Assembly: GCF_013032455.1 (NCBI RefSeq)
Contig: NZ_WQCF01000005.1
Coordinates: forward strand, 1-64,000
DNA length: 64,000 bases
Direction: 5' to 3'
Source of the DNA: Ruegeria atlantica
GTDB taxonomy: Bacteria > Pseudomonadota > Alphaproteobacteria > Rhodobacterales > Rhodobacteraceae
Each line of letters begins with the position of its first letter. Positions within the stretch are counted from its first letter, which is position 1. A model generated the notes under the pieces. It ran no database searches, was not told where the DNA came from, and was given only the letters and a program-made list of their open reading frames with translations. The translations under genes and the position numbers were made by a program. This document shows positions 15,986 to 26,102 of this stretch, piece by piece.

Positions 15986-17083
15986 TTACAGCGCGTTCAG
16001 GCTGGCCTCGATCGCTTGCCACAACTCTTCCACCGGTTCGCATCCGATCGACAGGCGGATAAAGGCGGGGTCGACATCGTCACCCCACCGCGCACGACGC
16101 TCGGCAGAACTGTGGACGCCGCCAAAGGATGTCGCAGGGCGCAGCATCGGACAGGCGTTGATGAAGGTCTCGGCTTTGGTTTCGGACTCCAACGTGATTG
16201 AAAGCAGAAAACCGAACCGCGCGGTCTGAGCCTTTGCCAGCGCGTGGGACGGATCGCCGGGCAAACCGGGATAGCGGATGTTCTTGACAGCCGAATGTTC
16301 GGCCAACCGCTCGGCCAATACCTGTGCCGAAGAACACATGCGATCAAACCGCACGTCCAGCGTCTCCAACCCGCGATGCAGAAGCCACGCCTCATGAGGG
16401 CCGGGGATTGCGCCCGAGACTTTCCGCCACTCCTCGACCCGTTCCATGATCTGCGCATTGCGGCTGGCCACGTGACCCATCAATAGGTCGGAATGCCCGC
16501 CCATGGCCTTGGTGTCCGAGGCCACAACGACGTCGATTCCCATGTCCAACGGACGCTGTCCCAGAGGCGTCATGGTTGTGTTGTCGGCAATGGTGATCCC
16601 ACCCGCAGCACGCACTGCAGCAGCTATGGCCGGCAGGTCCATCAAATCCAGGCCGGGGTTTGAGGGGCTTTCGAGGAACACCACATCAAAGCCTTCGAAA
16701 CCGCCCTCGAAGAATGCGGTTGTCGGGCGTTCGGTGACGGAAACTCCCAGCCCCGACAGGAACCGGTCGGCCAGTAGCCGTGTGACGTAATACCCATCTG
16801 ATGGGATCAGCAGACGCGACCTGGCCTTAAGGATCGCAAACAACGCAGCCGAAATCGCCCCCATGCCTGACGGAAAGGTCAGGCAGGGCGCGTCTTCCAG
16901 ATGGGACAGAACGTGCTCCAGATGCTGCCACGTTGGGTTGTCGACCCGGCCATAGGTGGGCAGACCATCCGGTGCGCCGGGCAGGTGGTACATGCTGCTT
17001 TGGGTCAGCGGCAGCGCCACCGGATCGCCCGCGTTCAATTCATTGCCGCGCAGGTGCAGCATCTCTCCGATTTTCGAGGCCAT
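15986..17083 (-). CDS. Cys/Met-metabolism PLP-dependent lyase
   Basis: A 365-residue PLP enzyme of the cystathionine gamma-lyase / beta-lyase / MetZ fold. The Schiff-base lysine is K192 in VVASDTKAMGGHSD; YGRVDNPTWQHLE (44-56) is the substrate-side segment, and SFGGVHSSAE near 330 is the C-terminal signature. Sequence alone does not decide between cystathionine lyase and sulfhydrylase. It lies three bases downstream of the LOG gene start region and in the same direction, and is probably co-transcribed with it. Confidence 0.82.
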   Translation of the reverse strand: MASKIGEMLHLRGNELNAGDPVALPLTQSSMYHLPGAPDGLPTYGRVDNPTWQHLEHVLSHLEDAPCLTFPSGMGAISAALFAILKARSRLLIPSDGYYVTRLLADRFLSGLGVSVTERPTTAFFEGGFEGFDVVFLESPSNPGLDLMDLPAIAAAVRAAGGITIADNTTMTPLGQRPLDMGIDVVVASDTKAMGGHSDLLMGHVASRNAQIMERVEEWRKVSGAIPGPHEAWLLHRGLETLDVRFDRMCSSAQVLAERLAEHSAVKNIRYPGLPGDPSHALAKAQTARFGFLLSITLESETKAETFINACPMLRPATSFGGVHSSAERRARWGDDVDPAFIRLSIGCEPVEELWQAIEASLNAL

Positions 17084-17086
17084 GAC

Positions 17087-17929
17087 TCAGCGACCCGGAA
17101 TTTCGTCGCGGGGCGGGGCGGGTTCCCAGTTCTCGATGATGTCGACCGCCTCCTGCGCTGTGTCGACGAACCGGAACAGGTCAAGATCTTCGTCCGAGAT
17201 GGTGCCCGCGTCGGCCAGAGCTTCCCAGTTGATGACCTTTTCCCAGAATTCGCGGCCAAACAACAGGAAGGGCACGCGGTCCATGCGGCCGGTCTGGATC
17301 AGCGTCAGGGATTCGAACAGCTCATCCATCGTGCCGAACCCGCCGGGAAAGATCGTGATGGCACGGGCGCGCATCAGGAAATGCATCTTGCGGATTGCAA
17401 AATAGTGGAAATTGAAGCTGAGTTCGGGGGTCACAAAGAGGTTCGGCGCCTGTTCATGTGGCAGCACGATATTCAACCCGATAGAACAGCCACCCGCATC
17501 CTGAGCGCCACGGTTTCCGGCCTCCATAACGCCGGGGCCGCCACCGGTGACGATCACGTTTTCACGGCAGCCGGTTTGGTTCGATTTCTCGGTCATCAGC
17601 CGGGCGAATTCGCGCGCCTCGTCATAGTATTCCGACAGATTGGCGAGCGTCTCGGTCCGGGCGGTGTGCTTCTGCGACGGCTCGGGAATACGGGCACCGC
17701 CGAACATGACGATGGTCGAGGTGATCTCACGTTCGGTCATGATCATCTCGGGCTTTAGCAGTTCCAATTGCAGGCGCACCGGGCGTAGTTCATCCCGGCA
17801 GAGGAAATCGTCATCCGCAAAGGCCAGGCGATACGCGGGTGAGCGCGTTTGCGGCGTGTCCGGTACCTCGCTCGCGGTTGAGCGGTCGGTTTGTGCGTCG
17901 CGGAAGGGGCTGAGGCGGTCTTCTCTCAT
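17087..17929 (-). CDS. LOG-family nucleotide 5'-monophosphate phosphoribohydrolase
   Basis: A 280-residue Rossmann-like protein of the LOG / TIGR00730 group. The two signatures are GGGPGVMEAGNRGA (129-142) and PGGFGTMDE (195-203). Family members cleave the N-glycosidic bond of nucleoside monophosphates, including cytokinin ribotides; bacterial substrates are often general AMP-type nucleotides. The N-terminal 65 residues are an extension compared with the minimal 180-200-residue enzymes, as in the longer PpnN-like and alphaproteobacterial forms. Confidence 0.85.
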   Translation of the reverse strand: MREDRLSPFRDAQTDRSTASEVPDTPQTRSPAYRLAFADDDFLCRDELRPVRLQLELLKPEMIMTEREITSTIVMFGGARIPEPSQKHTARTETLANLSEYYDEAREFARLMTEKSNQTGCRENVIVTGGGPGVMEAGNRGAQDAGGCSIGLNIVLPHEQAPNLFVTPELSFNFHYFAIRKMHFLMRARAITIFPGGFGTMDELFESLTLIQTGRMDRVPFLLFGREFWEKVINWEALADAGTISDEDLDLFRFVDTAQEAVDIIENWEPAPPRDEIPGR

Positions 17930-18008
17930 GGGTGATGGTTCCCTGCTTGCGTGTTCTTCAAACAGCTATAGGGTTCGCGGGCAGAGCGCCAGTCACGGAA
18001 GAACAACA

Positions 18009-18926
18009 ATGAATTGGAAGTGCGAAATTTCAGCAGCCGCTGCGCGGATTGTCGGACATGCGCAGGTCACGCCGGTTATGGAAAGTACGGCCTTGGGGTT
18101 GGATTACCCGGTCGAGATGAAGCTGGAGCATTTGCAACATACCGGTAGCTTCAAGGCGCGCGGGGCGTTCAACACGTTGCTGAGTTCAGACGTGCCCGAG
18201 GCAGGGGTTGTGGCCGCGTCAGGCGGTAACCACGGTGCAGCCGCGGCTTACGCGGCGCGTGCGCTGGGCTACCCGGCCAAGATCTTTGTGCCTGAAATCG
18301 CGGGGCCTTCCAAGATTGCCTTGATTAAGCAGACCGGCGCTGACCTGAGCGTTGTGTCCGGCGAATACGCTAACGCGCTGACTGGGGCGCAAGAACACGA
18401 GGAGGCAACCGGCGCGATGCAAATCCACGCCTATGATGCGCCTTCCACCGTGGCCGGGCAGGGAACCTGCTTTTCCGAATGGGAGGCGCAAGGGCTTCAG
18501 GCAGACACGGTCTTGGTTGCTGTAGGTGGCGGGGGTCTGATTGCGGGTGCTCTGGCATGGTTTGATGGTACGCGCAAAATCGTAGCGGTTGAGCCTGCGA
18601 CTTCCTGCGCGCTGAACGCGGCCCTGCAAGCGGGTGAAATGGTTGATGTCACCGTTTCGGGCATCGCCGCCAACGCGCTGGGCGCACGGCGGATTGGCTC
18701 AATTTGTTTTGGTCTGGCGCAGGGGATGACTTCGGTTCTGGTGACGGATGAAGCCATCGCCGAGGCACAGCAACGTCTGTGGCGCGCCCATCGCATACTG
18801 GTGGAACCAGCGGGCGCGACAGCTCTGGCCGCTCTGATTTCGGGGGCGTATCAGCCAACGCCAGGAGAGCGTGTGGCGGTGCTGATCTGCGGTGGAAATA
18901 TTTCTCCCGACCCGCTGAATGGCTGA
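18009..18926 (+). CDS. Threonine/serine dehydratase
   Basis: A 305-residue PLP enzyme of fold type II that deaminates threonine (and perhaps serine) to 2-oxobutyrate or pyruvate. The PLP lysine is K49 in GSFKARGA; the phosphate loop is GGGGLIAG near 175, and SGGNHG (73-78) binds substrate carboxylate. There is no C-terminal regulatory ACT domain, so it is of the catabolic type and should not be feedback-inhibited by isoleucine. The ATG at 18009 is preferred to longer frames that run into the divergent LOG gene. Confidence 0.88.
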   Translation: MNWKCEISAAAARIVGHAQVTPVMESTALGLDYPVEMKLEHLQHTGSFKARGAFNTLLSSDVPEAGVVAASGGNHGAAAAYAARALGYPAKIFVPEIAGPSKIALIKQTGADLSVVSGEYANALTGAQEHEEATGAMQIHAYDAPSTVAGQGTCFSEWEAQGLQADTVLVAVGGGGLIAGALAWFDGTRKIVAVEPATSCALNAALQAGEMVDVTVSGIAANALGARRIGSICFGLAQGMTSVLVTDEAIAEAQQRLWRAHRILVEPAGATALAALISGAYQPTPGERVAVLICGGNISPDPLNG

Positions 18927-19033
18927 AACCGCAGCAATCAGCCGCAAAGTGCGCGTTCTGCGTCGCATTGCGGCCAGTCCCTTGCTTGCGTATAGGCAAC
19001 ACCAACGTGAACAGATTCAGCAGGGAGTACCCC

Positions 19034-19861
19034 ATGTCCAACGCGCAACTGGAAGTCGCCATCGAAGCCGCCTGGGAGGCACGCGATACCATCACCCCCG
19101 CCACCACTGGCGAACAGCGTGAGGCTATCGAAGAGACTCTGAACGCGCTGGACAGCGGTTCGCTGCGAGTTGCCGAGAAGCTGGAGAGCGGCGAATGGCA
19201 CGTGAACCAATGGGCCAAGAAAGCGGTTTTGCTAGGTTTCCGTATCAAGGACATGGAAATTCAGCACGGAGGCCCGCAGGCCGGTGGATGGTGGGACAAG
19301 GTGGACAGCAAGTTCGCCGGTTGGGATGAAAGCCAGTGGCAGGCTGCCGGTTTCCGCGCCGTGCCGAATTGCGTAGTCCGCAAATCGGCTTACATCGCGC
19401 CGGGCGCCGTTCTGATGCCGTCTTTCGTAAATCTGGGCGCCTATGTGGGCGAAGGCACCATGGTCGATACTTGGGCTACCGTCGGGTCGTGCGCCCAGAT
19501 CGGTAAGAACGTGCACCTGTCCGGCGGCGTCGGCATCGGTGGTGTATTGGAGCCAATGCAAGCTGGCCCGACGATCATTGAAGATAACTGCTTTATCGGT
19601 GCCCGTTCCGAGGTGGTTGAGGGCTGTATCGTTCGCGAAGGCTCGGTTTTGGGCATGGGTGTGTTCATCGGCAAGTCGACCAAGATCGTCGACCGCGAAA
19701 CAGGTGAGGTCACATATGGCGAAGTACCGCCGTACTCGGTGGTTGTTGCCGGTTCGATGCCGACCAAGAACAACATCAGCCTGTATTGCGCAGTGATCGT
19801 GAAGCGGGTGGATGAAAAGACCCGCTCGAAAACCGGGATCAACGAATTGCTGCGCGACTAA
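19034..19861 (+). CDS. dapD: 2,3,4,5-tetrahydropyridine-2,6-dicarboxylate N-succinyltransferase
   Basis: A 275-residue left-handed beta-helix acyltransferase that succinylates tetrahydrodipicolinate in lysine and meso-diaminopimelate synthesis. Hexapeptide repeats run from about 100 to 235 ([21 protein letters not shown]); the C-terminal GSMPTKN segment matches the family. The ATG at 19034 follows CAGGGAG. dapE lies 2 kb downstream, so the succinylase branch is encoded here although the two genes are not contiguous. Confidence 0.96.
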   Translation: MSNAQLEVAIEAAWEARDTITPATTGEQREAIEETLNALDSGSLRVAEKLESGEWHVNQWAKKAVLLGFRIKDMEIQHGGPQAGGWWDKVDSKFAGWDESQWQAAGFRAVPNCVVRKSAYIAPGAVLMPSFVNLGAYVGEGTMVDTWATVGSCAQIGKNVHLSGGVGIGGVLEPMQAGPTIIEDNCFIGARSEVVEGCIVREGSVLGMGVFIGKSTKIVDRETGEVTYGEVPPYSVVVAGSMPTKNNISLYCAVIVKRVDEKTRSKTGINELLRD

Positions 19862-19883
19862 ATCCGGGCACAGAATTCAAAGA

Positions 19884-19912
19884 GGGCTGCAGCATTGCTG
19901 CGGCCCTTTTTT
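19884..19912. terminator. Terminator between dapD and the convergent cupin gene
   Basis: GGGCTGCAGC (19884-19893) pairs with GCTGCGGCCC (19897-19906) across a three-base loop with one G-U pair, and is followed by six Ts on the dapD strand. On the other strand the arm is followed only by CTCTTT, so it is strongest for dapD. Confidence 0.8.
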
Positions 19913-19918
19913 GTTGCG

Positions 19919-20254
19919 TTATGCTTTGACCGGGTAGCGGTCGGGCTCTTCAAACACATCAATGACCCGCGTCCCCGCTTTAATCGTCCCGCCATGTTCG
20001 ACGCCCGAGGGGATCGAATAGCTGTCTCCGGGGCGATAGGTTCTGGTGTCATCCCCGATGGTCAGTTCAATTTCGCCCTCGACTACAGTACCCCATTGCG
20101 CCTTGTGCGAATGCAGGGGCAGTTCGAAGTCTTTGAGAAAGGTGAAGAATGCGACCAGACCTGCATCGGATCGGATAACCGCGCTTTGCACCACGTCTTC
20201 GGGGAACGGCACATCAAGGCTTGGAAAGTCGGTAATGAAATCAGGGTAGGTCAT
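19919..20254 (-). CDS. Cupin-domain protein
   Basis: A 111-residue single-domain cupin. Cupin motif 1 is seen as LPLHSHKAQWGTVVEGEIEL (two histidines and a glutamate as potential metal ligands) and motif 2 as YRPGDSYSIPSGVEHGG. No substrate can be assigned; many such proteins bind a metal and a small ligand. The ATG at 20254 is preferred: the upstream in-frame extension to 20362 covers the divergent gene's start region. Confidence 0.82.
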   Translation of the reverse strand: MTYPDFITDFPSLDVPFPEDVVQSAVIRSDAGLVAFFTFLKDFELPLHSHKAQWGTVVEGEIELTIGDDTRTYRPGDSYSIPSGVEHGGTIKAGTRVIDVFEEPDRYPVKA

Positions 20255-20348
20255 GAAAACGTCCTTTGCGGTCTGTGTTCCAGTACTATGGCGGTGAAGC
20301 CGCGGTCTCGCAATTCCCGACCGCTTGACCGGGGGCAGGCACGCCGTT

Positions 20349-20705
20349 ATGGCCCCCTGCATGGAAAAGCAAAAGAAACCCTCTCGTCAGCAAGTCTATA
20401 CACTGCTTGTTCAGATCGGTCGTAAGGATGGCGACGGCTTGCCCGAAGGTGCGACCGGGGCGGCGCTGATGTGTTTCGCCAGCGGCGTGGATGAGGCCGA
20501 GGCCGTGCGCGAAACCGTGGCGATTCTGAAACAGGCCGACACCGCGCCTTTGGATGTCACCGGTTATGGCACTCTGGCCGAACGTGAGGCGCAGGGCCAT
20601 GAGATTGACCCGGATGAGCGTGCGCTGATGCAGCGGGCTTTGGATGAAAACGCGGTTATTGTCGCGCAGATGACGCCGTTTTTCGGGGATGAGGAACCGG
20701 CCTAG
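20349..20705 (+). CDS. Conserved hypothetical protein
   Basis: A 118-residue soluble, acidic protein without a signal peptide or membrane segment. Only general features can be seen: a lysine-rich start, [47 protein letters not shown], and an acidic C-terminus. I do not recognise a family. The ATG at 20349 has a weak GGGGGCAGG site nine bases upstream; a start at 20361 is also possible. It overlaps the convergent channel gene by four bases. Confidence 0.6.
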   Translation: MAPCMEKQKKPSRQQVYTLLVQIGRKDGDGLPEGATGAALMCFASGVDEAEAVRETVAILKQADTAPLDVTGYGTLAEREAQGHEIDPDERALMQRALDENAVIVAQMTPFFGDEEPA

Positions 20706-21760
20706 TTCCGTACCCCGAACCATTTGCGATAAATCTCGTCATAGGTGCCGTCTTCACGCAGGGCGAGCAAAGCCTGATTGACGTCTTCCACCAGTGGCGA
20801 GCCCGTGGGGAAAGTAATCCCGTAGTTTTCACGCATGAAAACGCCGCCGGTCATGGTGGCAATCCGACGCCCTTCATGTGAGGCGTAATAAGACAGGATC
20901 GGCGCATCAAAGACCACGGCATCCACGCTCTTGTTTTCAAACGCGGTCAGCATTTCTTCGAGGCCAGAGTATCCGGTAAATTCAATCTCGCGCCGGTTCA
21001 GGAAATTGGCGGCGGTCGAGCCTGAAATTGTGCCGACCTGCTTGCCATACAGATCGTTGACCGAGTTCACGTTGCCACTGATCGCGTCCACTGTCATGAC
21101 CGAAGTGATCCGCGCGGTGAAGACCGAGACGATGAACAGAGATGAAATAACCAATATCACGCCCAGCAAACGGCCAAAGGGCGTACGCGGCATGCGTTCT
21201 TCGAAGCCGCCATTCACCACCAGATTGAGCGCCCACCAGAACGAGGGAAACCACGCCTCTTTCAGTTTACGGTCGAAATAGGGTTGCGAGCGGCGCTCGA
21301 AACTCCACATCAACATGCCGCCACCCAGAAGCAGGGCAAAGGCCAGCCCGATGGCAATGAACAATTCACGTGACAGTAGCGCATTTAAAAGCGACGGTTG
21401 GCGCGCGGCCTCGGACGGGACCATGATTTGCAAACCGGATTCAAAAATCGGCTGGCTGAAATCCATCTGTGTCTCACGCGATGCGGTGATCGAGATATTG
21501 GCAATAGCCAGATCAGCTGAACCATCCTGCACCGCGCCCAGCATGTCAGCGAACCCCTCGACACGGTTGACGGAGTAGTCCCAATTCAGCGATTGCGCGA
21601 GTGCCTGAAGCAAGTCCATGGAAAACCCGGTCTGAGCTCCGTCTTCAACATAGGAAAACGGAGGGCGGGTCACCGTAGTGACAGTCAGTGTCTGCGACTG
21701 GCTTTGCTGTGCAAAAACCGTGAAAGTCAGACAGATCAGTGCGAAAAGCGCGCGTATCAT
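20702..21760 (-). CDS. Prokaryotic ionotropic-glutamate-receptor-like channel
   Basis: A 352-residue protein with a solute-binding domain split by a channel module. Order: signal peptide (1-23); first ligand-binding half (about 25-128, with [11 protein letters not shown]); TM1 (132-154); a re-entrant pore loop (about 170-190, [19 protein letters not shown]); TM2 (197-218); second ligand-binding half (222-352, ending in [13 protein letters not shown]). This is the GluR0-like layout. The pore lacks the TVGYGD potassium filter; VNGGFEE stands in that place, while the following PRT is kept. Ligand (probably an amino acid) and ion are unknown. It sits alone in a lysine/threonine gene neighbourhood. 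Confidence 0.8.
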   Translation of the reverse strand: MIRALFALICLTFTVFAQQSQSQTLTVTTVTRPPFSYVEDGAQTGFSMDLLQALAQSLNWDYSVNRVEGFADMLGAVQDGSADLAIANISITASRETQMDFSQPIFESGLQIMVPSEAARQPSLLNALLSRELFIAIGLAFALLLGGGMLMWSFERRSQPYFDRKLKEAWFPSFWWALNLVVNGGFEERMPRTPFGRLLGVILVISSLFIVSVFTARITSVMTVDAISGNVNSVNDLYGKQVGTISGSTAANFLNRREIEFTGYSGLEEMLTAFENKSVDAVVFDAPILSYYASHEGRRIATMTGGVFMRENYGITFPTGSPLVEDVNQALLALREDGTYDEIYRKWFGVRN

Positions 21761-21969
21761 TGTCAATGTACCTGTTTCGCGCGGCTCTAACGCACTTTCG
21801 AACGGCGCGGCAAGGTGGTCGCAGGGTAAATCCTCATGTTTTATTGGGGTGTCAGGTCGACACAAAAGGTAATAAGCCCGCAAATTCTGGCGCGCAGGGG
21901 TTGGCAATCGGTGCAATTCGTTGAATCTGTGCGCGAACCTTCGTGCAAATGAACCAGAAAGGCCGAACA

Positions 21970-23109
21970 ATGACAGATCCGGTGAAATTGACAGCAGATC
22001 TGATCCGTTGCCCATCGGTCACACCCGAGGAAGGGGGGGCGCTGGTATTGTTGGAGGAACTCCTTTCCAGTGCTGGGTTCGATTGCACCCGCGTCGACCG
22101 GGGCGGCGTCAGCAACCTGTTCGCGCGTTGGGGTCAGAAAGGCCACGCGCGCAGTTTCGGCTTTAATGGACACACCGATGTTGTGCCTGTTGGGGATGAG
22201 GCGGCCTGGACCAAGCCACCTTTTGGTGCGGAAATCGACGATGGGGTGATGTTTGGACGCGGAACGACCGATATGAAATCCGGCGTGGCGGCCTTTACGG
22301 CGGCAGCAGTGGATTTTGTCCGCGACACGCCGCCCGATGGTGCTGTGATCCTGACCATCACCGGTGATGAAGAGGGCGACGCCGTGGACGGTACTACGGC
22401 GCTGCTGGATTACATGGACAGTACGGATGAGCGCATGACTGTCTGTTTGGTGGGTGAGCCGACCTGCCCCAATACGATGGGCGAGATGATGAAGATCGGC
22501 CGCCGAGGCTCGATGACGGCGTGGTTCACGGTGACAGGCGTACAGGGGCATTCGGCTTATCCACATCGGGCTAAGAATCCTCTGCCTGCGATGGCGCGTC
22601 TGATGGACAGGTTGGCAAGTCATGAACTGGACCGGGGTACGGACCATTTCGATGCCTCAACGCTGGCGGTTGTTAGTATCGACACCGGAAATACCGCGAC
22701 CAACGTGATCCCGGCGCAATGCAGCGGGGCGGTAAATATCCGTTTCAACGATCTGCATACGGGCGCAAGTCTCAGCGAGTGGTTGCAGGCCGAAGCTGCA
22801 ACTGTGGCCGAGGCATGTGGTGTTGAAGTTGATATCAAGATCAAAATCTCAGGGGAAAGCTTTCTGACCCCTCCTGGCCCGCTGTCTGATCTGGTGGCGC
22901 AAGCGGTAGAGGCAGAAACCGGCACCCGCCCTGAGATGTCCACCACAGGAGGCACCTCGGATGCGCGATTTGTGAAAAACCATTGCCCGGTCGTGGAATT
23001 TGGCCTTGTCGGGCGGACGATGCATCAGGTGGATGAATGTGTCGAGGTAGCGCAGATTGCCCAGCTCAAGACGATCTACACTCGGATTCTGCGGGACTAT
23101 TTCGCCTGA
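21970..23109 (+). CDS. dapE: Succinyl-diaminopimelate desuccinylase
   Basis: A 379-residue M20 metallohydrolase that removes succinate from N-succinyl-L,L-diaminopimelate. Metal ligands fit the family: H68 and D70 (GHTDVVP), the aspartate of [10 protein letters not shown] near 102, the catalytic glutamates of DEEGDA near 137, and the late histidine of [10 protein letters not shown]. The ATG at 21970 is used because the earlier start at 21943 has no ribosome site. It is separated by only three bases from the next gene. Confidence 0.95.
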   Translation: MTDPVKLTADLIRCPSVTPEEGGALVLLEELLSSAGFDCTRVDRGGVSNLFARWGQKGHARSFGFNGHTDVVPVGDEAAWTKPPFGAEIDDGVMFGRGTTDMKSGVAAFTAAAVDFVRDTPPDGAVILTITGDEEGDAVDGTTALLDYMDSTDERMTVCLVGEPTCPNTMGEMMKIGRRGSMTAWFTVTGVQGHSAYPHRAKNPLPAMARLMDRLASHELDRGTDHFDASTLAVVSIDTGNTATNVIPAQCSGAVNIRFNDLHTGASLSEWLQAEAATVAEACGVEVDIKIKISGESFLTPPGPLSDLVAQAVEAETGTRPEMSTTGGTSDARFVKNHCPVVEFGLVGRTMHQVDECVEVAQIAQLKTIYTRILRDYFA

Positions 23110-23112
23110 TCC

Positions 23113-23688
23113 ATGCAGCGCACTCTGGTCATAATGGTGAAAGAGCCACGTCCGGGCCGTGTGAAAACGCGTTTGGGACGCGACATTGGTATGGTTGGCG
23201 CGGCGTGGTGGTTCCGGCACCAGACCCGGTCGCTGATCCGTCGGTTGCGCGATCCGCGCTGGCAGATCGTGCTTGCGGTTTCGCCAGATCGAGAGGGGCT
23301 GACCAGCCGTATTTGGCCGGTTGATCTGCCCCGCGCGGCGCAAGGGCATGGTGACCTGGGCGACCGGATGGGTCGGATGCTGCGTGGAATGCCAAAAGGT
23401 CCGGTCTGTCTGATCGGTGCGGATATTCCCGGCATCACCAGAGGGCACATCGCGCAGGCGTTTGGGGTACTGGGACAGGCGCAGATGGTATTTGGCCCCG
23501 CGCCAGACGGTGGATATTGGCTGGTTGGCGCCCAGCGTTACAGCGCTCTGCCGTCCAATCTGTTCAGTGATGTGCGCTGGTCGACGGAACATGCATTGAC
23601 GGATACGCTGACCTCGATCCCTGATTGCCGGGTGGCGCTGTTGGACCAACTGCGCGATGTGGATACGGTTGCCGATCTGAAACCCTGA
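23113..23688 (+). CDS. TIGR04282-type (DUF2064) glycosyltransferase-like protein
   Basis: A 191-residue GT-A-like protein of the DUF2064 family: KEPRPGRVKTRLG near the start (nucleotide-sugar binding pattern), GADIPGI near 105, and PAPDGGYWLVG near 130. Relatives include a glycosyltransferase linked to arsenosugar synthesis, but no arsenic genes are present here and the substrate is not determined. It is directly downstream of dapE (three-base gap). Confidence 0.75.
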   Translation: MQRTLVIMVKEPRPGRVKTRLGRDIGMVGAAWWFRHQTRSLIRRLRDPRWQIVLAVSPDREGLTSRIWPVDLPRAAQGHGDLGDRMGRMLRGMPKGPVCLIGADIPGITRGHIAQAFGVLGQAQMVFGPAPDGGYWLVGAQRYSALPSNLFSDVRWSTEHALTDTLTSIPDCRVALLDQLRDVDTVADLKP

Positions 23689-23735
23689 TCTTTTTTAGCC
23701 ATGACGCCGTCGCACCGCCGTGCTAGGCCGGAATC

Positions 23736-25994
23736 ATGACTCGCATTCCCACCAAGCAGGAGGTCCTTGACTGGATCTCGGCGAACCCCACCCTGACTTC
23801 GAAACGCGACATCGCCAAAGCCTTTGGTATCAAGGGCGCGGACCGGATCGACCTGAAGCGTATCCTCAAAGAACTTGAGGCCGAAGGCCATCTGGAAAAG
23901 CGCAAGCGCAGCTATCGCGATCCGGATCGTTTGCCACCCGTCAGCGTGCTGCAGGTGAAGGCCCCGAACGAGGATGGCGACCTGTTCGCGCGACCTCTAG
24001 AGTGGCATGGCGAGGGAGTTGAACCGATCGTGCTGATCGTTGCCCGCGCCAGTGATCCTGCGCTGGGTGAGGGTGACCGCATTCTGGCCCGCCTGACCGT
24101 GGTGCATGAAGAGGACCACAACTACGAAGCCCGCCTGATCCGCCGCATCGGGACCAACCCGCGCAAGATTGTTGGCATCTTCCGCAAAGGGGCCGAGGGC
24201 GGGCGGATCGTTCCCATCGACAAAACAGGTCAGACTGAATGGCTGGTCCACGATGGCGCGGTGCTGGGCGCCAAGGATGGTGAATTGGTCGAGGCCGAAC
24301 AGGCTGGACCCAAGAACCGCATGGGCCTGCCCCGTGCGCGTATCGTGGAACGTCTGGGCGACCCCTCGGCGCCCAAGGCTGTCTCGCTGATCGCGATCCA
24401 TCAGCATGGAATTCCCGACGATTTCCCCGATAAGGTAATCGCCGAGGCGGATAAGGCCAAACCCGTCGGTCTGAAAGGGCGCGAAGACCTACGGGACATG
24501 CCGCTGCTGACCATCGACCCCTCGGACGCGCGGGATCATGACGACGCTTGTTACGCGCATGCGGATGACGACCCGAAAAATCCCGGTGGCCATGTGATCT
24601 GGGTCGCCATTGCCGACGTCGCCGCCTATGTGCAACCGGGCACGGCACTGGATCGTGAGGCGCGTAAACGGGGCAACTCCAGCTATTTCCCTGACCGTGT
24701 TGTGCCGATGTTGCCCGACCGTCTGTCGGGCGATTTGTGTTCTCTGCACGAGGGCGTCCCACGCGCCTGTATCGCTGTGCGGATGCAAATCGACGCGGAT
24801 GGCAACAAGGTTGGTCACCGCTTTGTGCGGGGCCTGATGCGGTCTGCTGCGTCTTTGCACTATGCTGAGGTACAGGAAGCCGTCGACGGCAATCCCAACG
24901 ACCGCACCGGACCTTTGTTGGAGCCGGTGCTGAAACCGCTTTACGCCGCTTACGCCGCGCTGAAACAGGCCCGTGCCGCGCGGCAGCCTTTGGAACTGGA
25001 CCTGCCAGAACGCAAGATTGTCCTAAGCGACGCGGGCGAGGTGACCAGCGTGGCCTTCCGTGACCGGTTGGATGCGCACAAGCTGATCGAGGAATTCATG
25101 ATCCTCGCCAATGTCGCTGCCGCCGAAACCCTGATCGCCAAGCGCCGCCCGCTGCTTTTCCGCGTGCATGAAGAACCCGCACCCGAGAAACTGGAAAGCT
25201 TGCGGGAAACTGCTCAGGCCGCGGGGCTGAACCTTGCCAAAGGGCAGGTGCTGCAAACCCGTCACCTAAACGCGCTACTGAACGCCGCTGCTGGAACTGA
25301 AGATGCGGAGCTGATCAACCTCACCACATTGCGGTCGATGGCGCAGGCCTATTACAACCCCGAGAATTTCGGGCATTTCGGACTGGCGCTGCGCAACTAT
25401 GCGCATTTCACTTCACCCATCCGCCGCTATGCCGACCTGATCGTGCACCGGGCGCTGATCTCGGCGCATGGTTGGGGCAAGGATGGGTTGACCGAGGATG
25501 AGATCGCGCGGCTCGATGAAACCGCCACCCATATTTCGGACACCGAGCGCCGCTCGATGATGGCCGAGCGTGACACAACCGACCGCTATTTGGCCGCGTA
25601 TCTGAGCGAGCGGGTAGGCAATGAATTCTCAGGTCGCATCAGCGGCATTGCTCGGTTCGGCGCCTTTGTGAAGATGGACGAAACTGGCGCGGATGGGTTA
25701 GTACCCGTGCGCTCGCTGGGACGCGAGTTCTTTCATTTCGACCGCGAGGCCGGAACGCTGATGGGCTCGGACACGGGCCTGATCATCGCCATCGGCCAGC
25801 GTGTCACCGTGCGCCTGACCGAGGCAACACCGGTAACTGGCGGGTTGGAATTGGAGCTGCTGTCAATTGATGATCAGGCCCTGCCGCGGGGGCGTGGATC
25901 AAGGGGACGGCCCACACGGCGCAAGGCGGTCAGCACCAGGCGCAAAAAGGACACGATCAAGCGCAAGGTCGAACGCAAGCGCCGCCAGAGATAG
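23736..25994 (+). CDS. rnr: Ribonuclease R
   Basis: A 752-residue 3'-5' exoribonuclease (RNB family) that degrades structured RNA. Order: N-terminal helix-turn-helix (about 1-65), cold-shock domains (about 65-235), RNB catalytic domain with the metal site DPSDARDHDDA near 262-272, YAHFTSPIRRYADL near 555, S1 domain (about 630-715), and a lysine/arginine-rich C-terminal tail. Length is within the range for RNase R and longer than RNase II. Confidence 0.96.
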   Translation: MTRIPTKQEVLDWISANPTLTSKRDIAKAFGIKGADRIDLKRILKELEAEGHLEKRKRSYRDPDRLPPVSVLQVKAPNEDGDLFARPLEWHGEGVEPIVLIVARASDPALGEGDRILARLTVVHEEDHNYEARLIRRIGTNPRKIVGIFRKGAEGGRIVPIDKTGQTEWLVHDGAVLGAKDGELVEAEQAGPKNRMGLPRARIVERLGDPSAPKAVSLIAIHQHGIPDDFPDKVIAEADKAKPVGLKGREDLRDMPLLTIDPSDARDHDDACYAHADDDPKNPGGHVIWVAIADVAAYVQPGTALDREARKRGNSSYFPDRVVPMLPDRLSGDLCSLHEGVPRACIAVRMQIDADGNKVGHRFVRGLMRSAASLHYAEVQEAVDGNPNDRTGPLLEPVLKPLYAAYAALKQARAARQPLELDLPERKIVLSDAGEVTSVAFRDRLDAHKLIEEFMILANVAAAETLIAKRRPLLFRVHEEPAPEKLESLRETAQAAGLNLAKGQVLQTRHLNALLNAAAGTEDAELINLTTLRSMAQAYYNPENFGHFGLALRNYAHFTSPIRRYADLIVHRALISAHGWGKDGLTEDEIARLDETATHISDTERRSMMAERDTTDRYLAAYLSERVGNEFSGRISGIARFGAFVKMDETGADGLVPVRSLGREFFHFDREAGTLMGSDTGLIIAIGQRVTVRLTEATPVTGGLELELLSIDDQALPRGRGSRGRPTRRKAVSTRRKKDTIKRKVERKRRQR

Positions 25995-26102
25995 CGGCGA
26001 AACGCCGATCTGTTCGCAATTGCGTGGGATCACGGTTTAGATGCTTTGAGAATTTCCGATTATGCGCTACCCTGAGGGCGAGCAGTCATCAGGAATATCG
26101 GA

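Noticed and set aside
17640..18008. Upstream extension of the threonine dehydratase frame
   Set aside because: It overlaps the start of the divergent LOG gene and adds no family-like sequence.
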